NCBI GenBank assembly: GCA_030066985.1
Contig: JASJAN010000007.1
Coordinates: 62,001-126,000 of the forward strand
DNA: 64,000 bases
Reading direction: 5' to 3'
Source: Desulfobacterales bacterium
GTDB taxonomy: Bacteria > Desulfobacterota > Desulfobacteria > Desulfobacterales > JAHEIW01
A program made the translations under genes and the position numbers. The first letter of the stretch is position 1, and every line of letters begins with the position of its first letter. The notes beneath the pieces were generated by a model. That model saw only the letters and a program-made list of their open reading frames with translations. It did not search any database and was not told where the DNA came from. Below are positions 36,468 to 44,371 of the stretch, piece after piece.

Positions 36468-36615
36468 AGGTGTCAGGTGGCAGGTTTCAGGTGTCAGGCC
36501 AGCGTGCTTCACATCGAAACCTTAAATTGTATTGTAACCATTCAAGGCCTCAGATCCCAAGGAAGAATGCAAGGCCCTTCGGACCGAATTGCTGCCACCT
36601 GAACACTGACACCTT
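36468..36615. repeat. TGTCAGG-rich repeat, family C copy 4
   Basis: Left units AGGTGTCAGG and GGTTTCAGGTGTCAGG, right units CACCTGAACACTGACACC. The central AAGGCCCTTCGG and TTGCTG are shared with copy 1 at 19442. It fills half of the 313-base gap between the Sec gene and rseC; nothing else is visible there apart from the rseC ribosome site. Confidence 0.75.
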
Positions 36616-36706
36616 AAATATTGAGTTGCTTCAAGATCGCAACACCACCAAAATATAACAATCGACTTCTATAATTTTAGGATACGATCGGTGAGCGAGG
36701 TCATCA

Positions 36707-37150
36707 ATGGCTACTGAACACGGCGTTGTCCTTCGAACCAATTCTGAAGCTGCCTGGGTCAAAACGACACGCAGCAGTGCCTGCCAGGGATGCACGGCAA
36801 GAAATTCGTGTAATACCCTCAGCAACAGTCAGGAAGTGGAAGTCAAAGCATTGAACCTTGCCGGGGCCAGGGCAGGGGATCGAATTGTCTTAAGTTTTGA
36901 AACCAAATCATTGTTAAAAGCCACCTTTTTAATCTATGTGTTCCCCATCATTGTCTTGGTTGCCGGCGCCCTCGTTGGGCAGATGCTGGCTCCTCTTATC
37001 AGCGCTAATCCATCAGCCGTATCTGTTTTGATCGGGTTTTCCGGTTTTTTTGCCGCGCTGTTGATTATGAAAACGAGGGCCAACAAAATGGCTGCCAAGA
37101 ATGCATACCAGCCGAAAATTACAAAAATTTTACAAAACCATAAACCCTAG
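36707..37150 (+). CDS. RseC/MucC-family membrane protein
   Basis: The 147-residue protein has an N-terminal cysteine motif (CQGCTARNSCN, about 23-33) and two membrane segments (about 71-94 and 104-121), the pattern of SoxR-reducing system protein RseC. RseC homologues occur near rnf genes and are thought to help electron flow from Rnf-type complexes. Here it follows the RnfB-like fusion gene, which fits that link, although a repeat lies between. GAGCGAGG precedes the ATG. Confidence 0.85.
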   Translation: MATEHGVVLRTNSEAAWVKTTRSSACQGCTARNSCNTLSNSQEVEVKALNLAGARAGDRIVLSFETKSLLKATFLIYVFPIIVLVAGALVGQMLAPLISANPSAVSVLIGFSGFFAALLIMKTRANKMAAKNAYQPKITKILQNHKP

Positions 37151-37362
37151 CTGGTTCAATTCAGAACTTACCTGCAATCTAGTCATCTGACCATCGTTGC
37201 TTGGAACAGTACCGGCTCCCCAGGCTAGCAGCAAATTCGGCGTAAGTGATCAAGAGTGCTACCACGGGGCATCCATCTTATTTTCAACTTGTTGATGATT
37301 CATGAACGATCCAAATGCAATAGGAAGGCACGCGGGTGTGATTAAAGTGTGTCGGGACGGCG

Positions 37363-37629
37363 TTATTCTTCTTTCTGAGGGAACAGTTCTTCGATTTCAA
37401 ATTTCTTTATTTTTTGGAGGCAATTTTCCAACGCATCCTCCTCCGTTTCACCGGTGCCCTGAAATTCCTGCCGGGCAACAATATTGACGAGGTTTGGAAC
37501 GGCCACAAATTTTCCGGCCAAGTTTCCGGCCTTTGTTTCGTGCACGTCGATATAAATTAATCTCTCGTTGCGGATCAAATTATATCTGGTAACTTTAGTC
37601 AAAATATCCTTTTCATTCAACTGCTGCAT
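37363..37629 (-). CDS. Small hypothetical protein downstream of clpS
   Basis: An 88-residue acidic protein with the central segment FVAVPNLVNIVARQEFQGTGETEEDALENCLQKIK. It resembles small HicB-like or uncharacterised single-domain proteins by its beta-strand then helix layout, but I cannot assign a family. It starts 16 bases after the clpS stop, with GAAGGA before the ATG, so it is probably co-transcribed with clpS. Confidence 0.6.
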   Translation of the reverse strand: MQQLNEKDILTKVTRYNLIRNERLIYIDVHETKAGNLAGKFVAVPNLVNIVARQEFQGTGETEEDALENCLQKIKKFEIEELFPQKEE

Positions 37630-37645
37630 TATCGTATCCTTCGGT

Positions 37646-37960
37646 TTATTCCTGTTCCATGCTCGTCTTGAGGGGGAAACCGTTTTCCTGGGCGATTTTG
37701 GTTACAAGATTTATTTTGGTTTCTGCCAATTCGTAAGGATAGACCCCGCATACGCCAACACCGCTGCGGTGCACCTGCCACATTAGACGGGTTGCCTCGT
37801 CGATGGACTTGTTAAAGACTACAATCAATATCTCTACAACGAAGGCTTTTGTTGTGTAATCATCATTGTGAAGCAGTACCTTGTACATCGGCGGTTCGGT
37901 TGTTTTTTCATCGATCTCTTCTAGAATATCGTGCTGATAATCAGGCTGCTTGGAACTCAC
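37646..37960 (-). CDS. clpS: ClpS, ATP-dependent Clp protease adaptor
   Basis: The 104-residue protein has the ClpS signature YKVLLHNDDYTTKAFVVEIL and the later HRSGVGVCGVYPYELAETK. It binds N-end-rule substrates and delivers them to ClpAP. A GTG start is used, 8 bases after GGAGGG. clpA is not in the window. Normal ClpS length. Confidence 0.94.
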   Translation of the reverse strand: MSSKQPDYQHDILEEIDEKTTEPPMYKVLLHNDDYTTKAFVVEILIVVFNKSIDEATRLMWQVHRSGVGVCGVYPYELAETKINLVTKIAQENGFPLKTSMEQE

Positions 37961-38120
37961 AATGATGGCCCTCCGCTCTCTGTATTATCAGTAAAACGTA
38001 AGGGCTGGCCAAAAGAAATCAAGCCGCGCAATATAAAAACCGAACAGGGCGCCTATCGGTTGGACGGATTGGATTGCCGATATTGTAGGACAACTGCCCA
38101 AAAGAGGCCATAAAATAAAA

Positions 38121-38163
38121 AAGGCAGCTTATCAGCACAGGGGATGCTGATAAGCTGCCTTTA
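38121..38163 (-). terminator. Rho-independent terminator of hup
   Basis: A perfect 18-base stem (38121-38138 with 38146-38163) around a 7-base loop lies directly after the HU gene. Read on the minus strand it ends in TTTTTTATTTTAT. Confidence 0.92.
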
Positions 38164-38178
38164 AGAGTAACAATCGAG

Positions 38179-38451
38179 TTAGATGGCAGCCTTTAAACCT
38201 TTGCCGGCTTTGAATTTGACGACGTTTTTGGCCTTGATTTTAATCGGAGCACCCGTCTGCGGGTTGCGGCCTTTGCGAGCTTTCTGACGTGTTTTCTGAA
38301 AAGTTCCAAAACCAACTAGGGTCACTTTTCCGTTCTTTTTCTTCAATGCTTTGGTCACATTGGCCATGAAAGAATCAAGCACCTTGCCGGCGGCAACCTT
38401 TGATACCTTAGCGTCCTTTGCCATTTTGTCAATCAATTCTGCCTTTGTCAT
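38179..38451 (-). CDS. hup: HU-family DNA-binding protein
   Basis: The 90-residue protein is a standard HU: MTKAELIDKMAKDAKVSK, a central GKVTLVGFGTF and the DNA-binding arm RKGRNPQTGAPIKIKAKNVVKFKAGKGLK. It bends and compacts DNA. A strong AAGGAGG lies before the ATG and a strong terminator follows. Likely monocistronic and highly expressed. Confidence 0.97.
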   Translation of the reverse strand: MTKAELIDKMAKDAKVSKVAAGKVLDSFMANVTKALKKKNGKVTLVGFGTFQKTRQKARKGRNPQTGAPIKIKAKNVVKFKAGKGLKAAI

Positions 38452-38882
38452 TTAAGCCTCCTTCTTTTTGTTTTGGGTATTTTTCATTGCGTTTTTTGAA
38501 AAAGTCTACAGCAAAATAGTTCGAAAGTCAATAAATAAAACCCTATTTTTATTGGTTTCACAGGAAGAAATCATTTTAAATGCGCATGGACTCTAAGTTT
38601 AGCAGTTCTTAAAATTCGAAAAATGAAAATTCGAACTTTTGCAAACCTTATCGATGCTGTAAAAACCTGCCCTCATAAGGGTCTGGCCAGATATCGAATT
38701 GCTCAAATAACGCTTTAAAAACAAAAGATTCTGTGATAAAAATGAATAAACTTGGTGTTTTATAGTTGCCTTCTCACCAGGTTTTTTCTGACGATCGTTG
38801 GATTCATTTTCTATAGGGTCTATAATTTCAGTGCTACAGAATGCTAGCTTTGGTATTCTGCGGTTTATCAGGTCGATTTATA
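38452..38882. other. Divergent AT-rich region between hup and the PilZ gene
   Basis: About 430 bases holding the promoters of hup and the PilZ gene. No reading frame, repeat or clear palindrome of note was found beyond AT-rich stretches. Confidence 0.4.
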
Positions 38883-39359
38883 ATGAACCAGAAAGTTTAT
38901 GTAACCAGCAAACAGATGGCAACGTTTTCCTGTCCGCAATGCACACGGACGAGAACCGTAGACGTTTCCAAATATGCGACCCTTGATAAGATGGTCAAGG
39001 TAAATGTCAAATGTCCGTGCGGGAATGCATACAAAGCCATCTTGGAAAAAAGAAAGCAGTATCGCAAGGAGACTAACCTGCCGGGGACCTACATCCATTT
39101 TATCGACGGCCAGCCCCAGAACCGCGGACTGATGACCATTGAAGATATCTCTACATCCGGGGTGAAAATTAAATTGAACGTAAAACAAAACTTTGCCCTC
39201 GGTGATCAGATGAAAATTGAATTTCATCTAGACGACGTCCAGCGCACATTGATCAAAAAGACCGTCATTATCAGAAATCAGCGCGACCAGCATATCGGCG
39301 CCGAATTTGCGCCTTTTGAAACCGTTGATAAGGCTTTGGGGTTCTACCTTTTCAGCTAA
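38883..39359 (+). CDS. PilZ-domain protein with an N-terminal zinc-ribbon-like segment
   Basis: The ATG at 38883 (MNQKVYVTSKQ) is preferred; an earlier start at 38841 adds a hydrophobic stretch and lacks a site. The 158-residue product has CPQC (about 17-20) and CPCG (about 44-47), a likely zinc ribbon, then a PilZ domain with the DISTSGVKI block. The arginines of the usual RxxxR c-di-GMP motif may be in RKQYRKETN. PilZ proteins bind c-di-GMP and control motility, surface growth or transcription. The zinc ribbon suggests contact with a nucleic acid or another protein. Confidence 0.8.
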   Translation: MNQKVYVTSKQMATFSCPQCTRTRTVDVSKYATLDKMVKVNVKCPCGNAYKAILEKRKQYRKETNLPGTYIHFIDGQPQNRGLMTIEDISTSGVKIKLNVKQNFALGDQMKIEFHLDDVQRTLIKKTVIIRNQRDQHIGAEFAPFETVDKALGFYLFS

Positions 39360-39360
39360 T

Positions 39361-39654
39361 AACTGAATCTTGCATGAAAATTAGAAGCTATCTCAAAAAT
39401 GCATCTAATCCGCCGGAGGCGGACTCCACTTTTGAATCGGTTTTCGCCTTGCCCTTGAGCGTAATCTACTATTTTTGAGATAGCTTCCAACAATACATTT
39501 GAACTTATCTTAACAACATCGTATCCGACAAAATAGATTCGTAGGCTATATCAGCTATCAAGATGCTTAGGAAGAAATCCATTTTATCGCTTTAATTTTC
39601 ATGCAAGATCTAGTTTAAAAGAATCTTGTACGGAATTACATGCAAGATTCAGGT
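39361..39654. repeat. MITE-like family B copy 2, interrupted by family A
   Basis: Left end CTGAATCTTGCATGAAAATTA (39363-39383). Inverted counterparts are TAATTTTCATGCAAGATC (39593-39610) and ACATGCAAGATTCAGGT (39638-39654). These match the ends of the copy at 17438-17583. The family A element at 39384-39487 sits directly inside the left end, and a degenerate tail fills the rest of this 384-base gap. Confidence 0.6.
39384..39487. repeat. MITE-like element, family A copy 1
   Basis: Perfect 17-base terminal inverted repeats: GAAGCTATCTCAAAAAT (39384-39400) and its complement (39471-39487). The internal part, TCCGCCGGAGGCGGA with CTCCACTTTTGAATCG, is shared with the copy at 61969-62124. Confidence 0.85.
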
Positions 39655-39743
39655 GATGCAGTTCTGACAAATCCGAATGCCTGCTCAAAAGAATCGATGT
39701 ACCCATTTCAGATGGTGTTACTTTCCTGCAGGAATTTTTCCCT

Positions 39744-40304
39744 ATGAAAAAGAGATGCCCATGGGCCGGTAACGACCCCATCTACGTAAAGTACCATGAT
39801 AGTGAATGGGGTGTTCCGCTGCACAATGACCGTCAATTGTTTGAGTTCCTTTTATTGGATGGCTTTCAGGCTGGGCTAAGCTGGATTACGATTCTAAAAA
39901 AGCGAGCCAACTATCGGAAGGCCTTTGATCATTTCGATGCTCGCAAAATAGCCACCTACAATACGCGTAAAGTCAAACAATTGCTTTCCAATAAGGGAAT
40001 TATTCGAAATAAGCTCAAAATTGAAGCGGCGGTTCAAAATGCAAAGTCGTTTCTGATGATCCAGGATGAATTTGGCAGTTTCAATGATTATATCTGGCAA
40101 TTCACAGGCGGTAAAACCATTAGAAACACCTGGAAGACGCTGGACCAAATTCCCGCCTGGACCGAAGAATCCGTATCGATGAGCAAAGATTTAAAAATAA
40201 GAGGATTTAAATTTGTGGGGCCCACTATCTGTTATGCGTTTATGCAGGCAGCCGGTATGGTTAATGATCATCTGGTTGGATGCTTTAGATACCATGAGTG
40301 TTAA
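39744..40304 (+). CDS. tag: DNA-3-methyladenine glycosylase I
   Basis: The 186-residue protein matches Tag over its length. The zinc ligands are visible: Cys5 (RCPWA), His18 (YHDSEWG) and, near the C-terminus, His and Cys in NDHLVGCFRYHEC. The substrate pocket block DGFQAGLSWITILKKR is present. It removes 3-methyladenine from DNA in base excision repair. It has no obvious operon partner. Confidence 0.95.
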   Translation: MKKRCPWAGNDPIYVKYHDSEWGVPLHNDRQLFEFLLLDGFQAGLSWITILKKRANYRKAFDHFDARKIATYNTRKVKQLLSNKGIIRNKLKIEAAVQNAKSFLMIQDEFGSFNDYIWQFTGGKTIRNTWKTLDQIPAWTEESVSMSKDLKIRGFKFVGPTICYAFMQAAGMVNDHLVGCFRYHEC

Positions 40305-40344
40305 GGAGGATTGAGCAAACCACCATTCACGATATTTGAAAAAA

Positions 40345-40527
40345 TTACGCGGTCAGAATGCGATACACATGGAGCCTAAAGTCACGGTCATGAATGGTCA
40401 TTAAATATCCATCATGCTTATGATTGAGACGATTCAGTACCGATCTCCACAAAATGCCGTAGTAGTTCTCCAGTATACTTTCATCAACATTCAGACCATT
40501 TTCATTCTTGATCGCATAGTTAACCAT
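40345..40527 (-). CDS. Possible small protein in the gap before the glycosyltransferase
   Basis: A 60-residue frame with GAAAGGTG 4-5 bases before its ATG. The product (N-terminal MVNYAIKNENG, C-terminal HDRDFRLHVYRILTA) matches no family I know. It is the only candidate gene in the 444-base gap 40305-40748, which otherwise shows nothing. Confidence 0.35.
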   Translation of the reverse strand: MVNYAIKNENGLNVDESILENYYGILWRSVLNRLNHKHDGYLMTIHDRDFRLHVYRILTA

Positions 40528-40748
40528 AGAGCACCTTTCAAACCGGATCCGTTTCTCGCTGTCGTTGCTCTATTGGTTATATCGGCTTATCTGCCGATTT
40601 CTTTATAGATAAGTGTTGTCCAGCTTGATCAAGGCACGACGATAGCTTAAAAATTATCTTCAGGATCAATTAATATTTTGATGGTCGGTTGTTGTTTGGT
40701 TTGTGCTTTTGATGGATACTTTCACAACTGCTAAATAAGGTGGGCATT

Positions 40749-42098
40749 ATGGCATACTGTTCAGCGTGCGGCAGGCATCATAACGTTGGTTTTATCTCCA
40801 CCCGTTTTGCAGGGACAGACGGTGTTTCGTTGGAGACCGCAAAATGGGCCAGCGTATTCGAAAAAGTTGGATTTACCTGCTTTTATTTTGCCGGCGAAAT
40901 TGACCGGCCACCCGAGGTTTCTTATCTTGTCAAAGAAGCTCATTTCAAGCATCCGGACATCAAAGATGTATATCGCAATTGTTTCGGTGCTAGTGTGCGC
41001 GGTCGTTTCGTGACCCGCAAAATCTATGAAATCAAGCAGCATCTCAAGGATCACCTTTACAAGTTCATTGAGAAATTTGAACTTGATATGCTGGTTCCCG
41101 AAAATGCCTTAACCATTCCGATGAATATTCCACTGGGAATCGCATTGACTGAAGTCATCTCTGAGACCGGCATCCCCACGATTGCGCATCACCATGATTT
41201 TTTCTGGGAGAGACAGCATTTCATGACAAATGCATGTTGGGAATATCTGAATATGGCATTTCCACCGCATTTGCCTTCAATCCAGCATGTGGTGATCAAC
41301 TCATCAGCCGATAATCAATTGAGTTTGCGAACCGGTATTTCAGCGACCATAATCCCAAATGTGATGGATTTTGACAATCCGCCACCGAATTCCGGTAATT
41401 TTGAATCATGTGCATTGGATAACAATGACAATACTGCCAAAAGCAATGGGTATACAGCAGATGTTCGACAGAGCCTGGGGGTTGCCGATGATGAGCTGCT
41501 GATCCTGCAGCCCACACGGGTTGTTAAACGCAAAGGCATCGAGCACGCGATCGAGCTGGTTCACCGCCTGGGTATGAAGGCCAAACTGGTAATTTCACAT
41601 GCGTCAGGCGATGAAGGCTATGATTATGAACGCCGCGTCAGAGAATATTCTAAATTGCTAAAAGTGGACACTTATTTTGTGGCCAACATCATCAATGAGC
41701 AAAGAGGTAAAACCAAAAACGGTCGCAAGATTTATACCCTGCAGGATATCTATCCCCATTCCAATCTGGTGACCTATCCGTCCAATTTTGAAGGCTTTGG
41801 CAATGCATTTCTTGAAGCCGTTTATTTTTGCCGCCCGATTGTTGTCAACACGTATTCGATTTACACAATCGATATCAAACCCAAAGGCTTTTCGGTTATC
41901 GAAATAGATGGCTACGTCACCGACGAAGCGGTGCGTAAAACCAAGAAAGTGTTAACCAATCCTGAACTGCGTAAAAAAATGGTGACTCACAATTATGAAA
42001 CGGCCAAACAGTATTACTCCTATAAAGTTTTGGGGAAAAAACTGGGGAACCTTATTGCAGACTGCACTGCTTGTCCGCAACTGTTGGGCCGGATGTAA
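40749..42098 (+). CDS. GT4-family glycosyltransferase
   Basis: The ATG at 40749 follows AAGGTGGG. The 449-residue protein has two Rossmann halves typical of GT-B enzymes: an N-terminal domain with GFISTRFAGTDGVSLET and a C-terminal domain with PTRVVKRKGIEHAIEL and the donor-binding block YPSNFEGFGNAFLEAVYF. GT4 enzymes use activated sugars such as UDP-Glc or GDP-Man. The HHHDFFWERQHF segment is typical of a subgroup in delta-proteobacteria and cyanobacteria, possibly linked to osmolyte or glycolipid synthesis, but I cannot tell which. It is followed by a terminator and stands alone. Confidence 0.85.
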   Translation: MAYCSACGRHHNVGFISTRFAGTDGVSLETAKWASVFEKVGFTCFYFAGEIDRPPEVSYLVKEAHFKHPDIKDVYRNCFGASVRGRFVTRKIYEIKQHLKDHLYKFIEKFELDMLVPENALTIPMNIPLGIALTEVISETGIPTIAHHHDFFWERQHFMTNACWEYLNMAFPPHLPSIQHVVINSSADNQLSLRTGISATIIPNVMDFDNPPPNSGNFESCALDNNDNTAKSNGYTADVRQSLGVADDELLILQPTRVVKRKGIEHAIELVHRLGMKAKLVISHASGDEGYDYERRVREYSKLLKVDTYFVANIINEQRGKTKNGRKIYTLQDIYPHSNLVTYPSNFEGFGNAFLEAVYFCRPIVVNTYSIYTIDIKPKGFSVIEIDGYVTDEAVRKTKKVLTNPELRKKMVTHNYETAKQYYSYKVLGKKLGNLIADCTACPQLLGRM

Positions 42099-42154
42099 AG
42101 CCGGTGCAGATCTTGGCTAACGGATGTGCGCCAGGCTGTTTTTAAGCCAACAAA

Positions 42155-42190
42155 AACGCCCGAGGCTCAAGTTTCCTCAGGCGTTCTTTT
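42155..42190 (+). terminator. Terminator of the glycosyltransferase gene
   Basis: AACGCCCGAGG pairs with CCTCAGGCGTT (42155-42185, one mismatch) and is followed by CTTTT. Confidence 0.8.
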
Positions 42191-42281
42191 AAAATTGCTG
42201 CATCAACAATTGAAAAAGGAATGGTTGTTGAAGCTAATTTCTATAAATTCATCATTATAAACCCACCATCCGCAACAAATG

Positions 42282-42752
42282 CTAGTCGCCCATTGCGGCC
42301 ATATAGTCATCGTACATGGTTTCCAGTGCCAGCTTGTGTTTGGCTTCTTCCTGGCAAAGAATTTTAAACAGTTTTTTGCTTTCTTCCGTATCGGCCTGTG
42401 CCAGGAAATCATTGTACAATTTCAGGGCTTTTTCTTCCCTTTTCATCGCCAGCAAAAGGATTTCGTTGTAAGGCATACCTTTTTCATAATCTAAATCCAC
42501 CAGGTAATTGCTGCGCTTAATATCGGTAATCCATTTTAATTGATACTCCTGCAAACTTTTAGATATGCCTTCGGTTTTAAACTCCTGTAATATTTTTTCA
42601 TGTTTTTGTTCTTCGGCGGCAAATTCGGCAAACATCTGTTTTGATCCCGAGAAATCTTCCTCATCATCACTTATTTTTTGATAAAATTCTGCCGCTTCCC
42701 GCTCCTTTTGAATGGCAAAATCAACGATCGCTTCCAAATTCTCAAATTCCAT
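42282..42752 (-). CDS. Ferritin-like / rubrerythrin-type di-iron protein
   Basis: The 156-residue protein is a four-helix ferritin-like domain with paired metal-binding motifs: EREAAEFY then EEQKHEKIL in the first half, REEKALKLYNDF then QEEAKHKLALE in the second. There is no C-terminal rubredoxin domain. Such proteins in anaerobes reduce peroxide or handle iron. AAGGAGA lies before the ATG. It stands alone on the minus strand. Confidence 0.88.
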   Translation of the reverse strand: MEFENLEAIVDFAIQKEREAAEFYQKISDDEEDFSGSKQMFAEFAAEEQKHEKILQEFKTEGISKSLQEYQLKWITDIKRSNYLVDLDYEKGMPYNEILLLAMKREEKALKLYNDFLAQADTEESKKLFKILCQEEAKHKLALETMYDDYMAAMGD

Positions 42753-43179
42753 TATGATCTCCTTTCGCTAACGCAACCTAAAGTTATTCTTAAAACACCA
42801 AATCTATAACCATGCATTTGTAAAATTGACTCTAATATAATGACGATTTTTTGAGTTTCACCCCAAAATTAAAATGGGAATCGTCTTTTCAAAACAACCC
42901 TGCGGCTAATAGCAGGATTCTGATAAGATTTCAACTTTAATGGGTGGACTCATATCTGTAGTAAACCGCGCGGCAGCGCTATAAGCAGTGTTGGAAAACA
43001 CAAAAGCACTGGTGGGAAATCCAACACAATTTTAACTATTTGAAAATAATATATATTTTTCATACCGCCTTGACAATAAAGGCAGTCGATAAATAAAACT
43101 GTGGTAAAATCCAACGCCAACTCGATGCAGTTGATCGGATTGACGACAATTCTGATATCTCAAAATATATATTAATTTC
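42753..43179. other. AT-rich gene-free region before the GcvH-like operon
   Basis: About 430 bases with no credible reading frame. It holds the promoter of the ferritin-like gene. The part from 43180 on carries the regulatory sites described separately. Confidence 0.4.
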
Positions 43180-43194
43180 AATTGATTATCAATT
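43180..43194. promoter_or_regulatory. Palindrome upstream of the sigma-54 promoter
   Basis: AATTGATTATCAATT is a perfect 15-base palindrome about 56 bases before the predicted transcription start. It could be an activator or repressor site. Confidence 0.4.
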
Positions 43195-43217
43195 TTATCC
43201 GTGTATGTTGTGGGTAT

Positions 43218-43233
43218 TGGCACATGGATTGCT
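43218..43233 (+). promoter_or_regulatory. Sigma-54 promoter of the GcvH-like operon
   Basis: TGGCACATGGATTGCT carries the -24 TGGCAC and -12 TTGCT with GG and GC exactly 12 bases apart. The ATG of the first gene is at 43281. The sigma-54 activator gene at 45895 lies just beyond the operon. Confidence 0.8.
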
Positions 43234-43280
43234 CTATAGGCTATCAACATTGAAAAAATATCTAGCAAAGGAGCGAGGAA

Positions 43281-44279
43281 ATGGCTGAAAAAAAGAAAAA
43301 AACGCAGAGAAGTCAAGTGGGATTCGGATCGACTTACCAAAAAGCGCAAGCGGGCAGCGGAAATGAGCAGAAGGGAGTTGAATCTGTTCTCGGCGGCCAG
43401 GTATGGCTAGTCAAACCAGACAAAAAAGCCAAGGCTGCAAATCCTTGTCTATGGATGCAAGCCGGTGTCGTAAAATTCAAAAACTGTGACAATTATTATG
43501 ATTGTACCAGTTGTAAATACGATCATGCCATGGACAGCAAAGTTGCCAAGGGCAAGCAAATCAGCTGGCAGGATGCCATGAAAAGACGACCGGACCTGGA
43601 TCGGGTGTGTCGTCACAGTCTTACCAATCGCATTGAAAAGCGAATGTGCGCCTACGACTATGAATGCGCCAAATGTGACTTTGACCAATACTTTGAAGAT
43701 ATCTGGACCACCAAAGCCACAGCGATCCCCGGCGAGGTGCAACAGATAAAAGGTTTTGATGTCCCCGTGGGGTATTATTTCCACAATGGACATGCATGGG
43801 CCCGTATTGAAAGCGGCGGCTATATCCGCGTGGGTCTGGATGATTTTGCCCTCAAGATGCTCGGGCAAGCAGATGCGCTTGATCTGCCGTTGATCGGCAA
43901 AGAATTGGACCAGAGTAAAGTGGGCTGGGGGTTAAAGCGCAAGGATAACTTGGCAGACGTACTTTCTCCAGTCGATGGGGTCATCATGGAGGTCAATTCA
44001 AAGGTCAGGGAAAATCCCAAACTGGCCAATCATGAGCCTTATGGTGATGGATGGCTTTTTATGGTTCGTACACCGGATGTCAAGGGCACCATGAAAAAAT
44101 TGATGGTCGACCAGGACAGCCTGAGCTGGATGAACACCGAAGTGAGTGAATTGGAAGGCATGATTGAAGAGGTGGCGGGTCCTCTGGCGGCCGACGGCGG
44201 TTATCTGGCGGATGATATTTACGGTAACCTGCCGGATCTGGGCTGGAAGAATTTGACAAATAAATTCTTACGCACTTAG
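43281..44279 (+). CDS. GcvH-like protein with eight-cysteine N-terminal domain, paralogue 1
   Basis: The 332-residue protein has a basic N-terminal tail, an eight-cysteine domain (Cys56, 69, 75, 78, 110, 123, 129, 132) and a C-terminal GcvH/biotinyl-lipoyl fold (GYYFHNGHAWARIE, VRVGLDDFALKMLG, LSPVDGVIMEVN, GDGWLFMV). In the lipoyl-lysine region the residue aligned to the E. coli lysine is Asp, with a lysine one place before, so lipoylation is doubtful. The eight cysteines are repeated exactly in paralogue 2 and look like metal or Fe-S ligands. Both genes lie behind a sigma-54 promoter. Function unknown; an electron-transfer or regulatory partner of the nearby Hdr-type systems is possible. 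Confidence 0.82.
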   Translation: MAEKKKKTQRSQVGFGSTYQKAQAGSGNEQKGVESVLGGQVWLVKPDKKAKAANPCLWMQAGVVKFKNCDNYYDCTSCKYDHAMDSKVAKGKQISWQDAMKRRPDLDRVCRHSLTNRIEKRMCAYDYECAKCDFDQYFEDIWTTKATAIPGEVQQIKGFDVPVGYYFHNGHAWARIESGGYIRVGLDDFALKMLGQADALDLPLIGKELDQSKVGWGLKRKDNLADVLSPVDGVIMEVNSKVRENPKLANHEPYGDGWLFMVRTPDVKGTMKKLMVDQDSLSWMNTEVSELEGMIEEVAGPLAADGGYLADDIYGNLPDLGWKNLTNKFLRT

Positions 44280-44371
44280 TTATTCGTTATCTGTTATTGG
44301 TAAATGATAGACCGTCAATCGCGTCAACCCGAATAACCAATAACTGCCTGTTTATGGCAAGGAGAATGATC

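Noticed and set aside
19442-36615. TGTCAGG repeats as a CRISPR array
   Set aside because: The units are short, inverted at the two ends of each copy, irregularly spaced and scattered over 17 kb, with no cas genes.
37302-37487. 61-codon plus-strand reading frame
   Set aside because: It overlaps the better supported minus-strand gene at 37363 and has no homology I recognise.
39599-39781. 60-codon minus-strand frame before tag
   Set aside because: It covers repeat B sequence and the 5' end of tag and looks random.
43180-43194. AATTGATTATCAATT as a Fur box
   Set aside because: It matches the Fur consensus only partly and lies before a sigma-54 promoter; kept as an unassigned palindrome.
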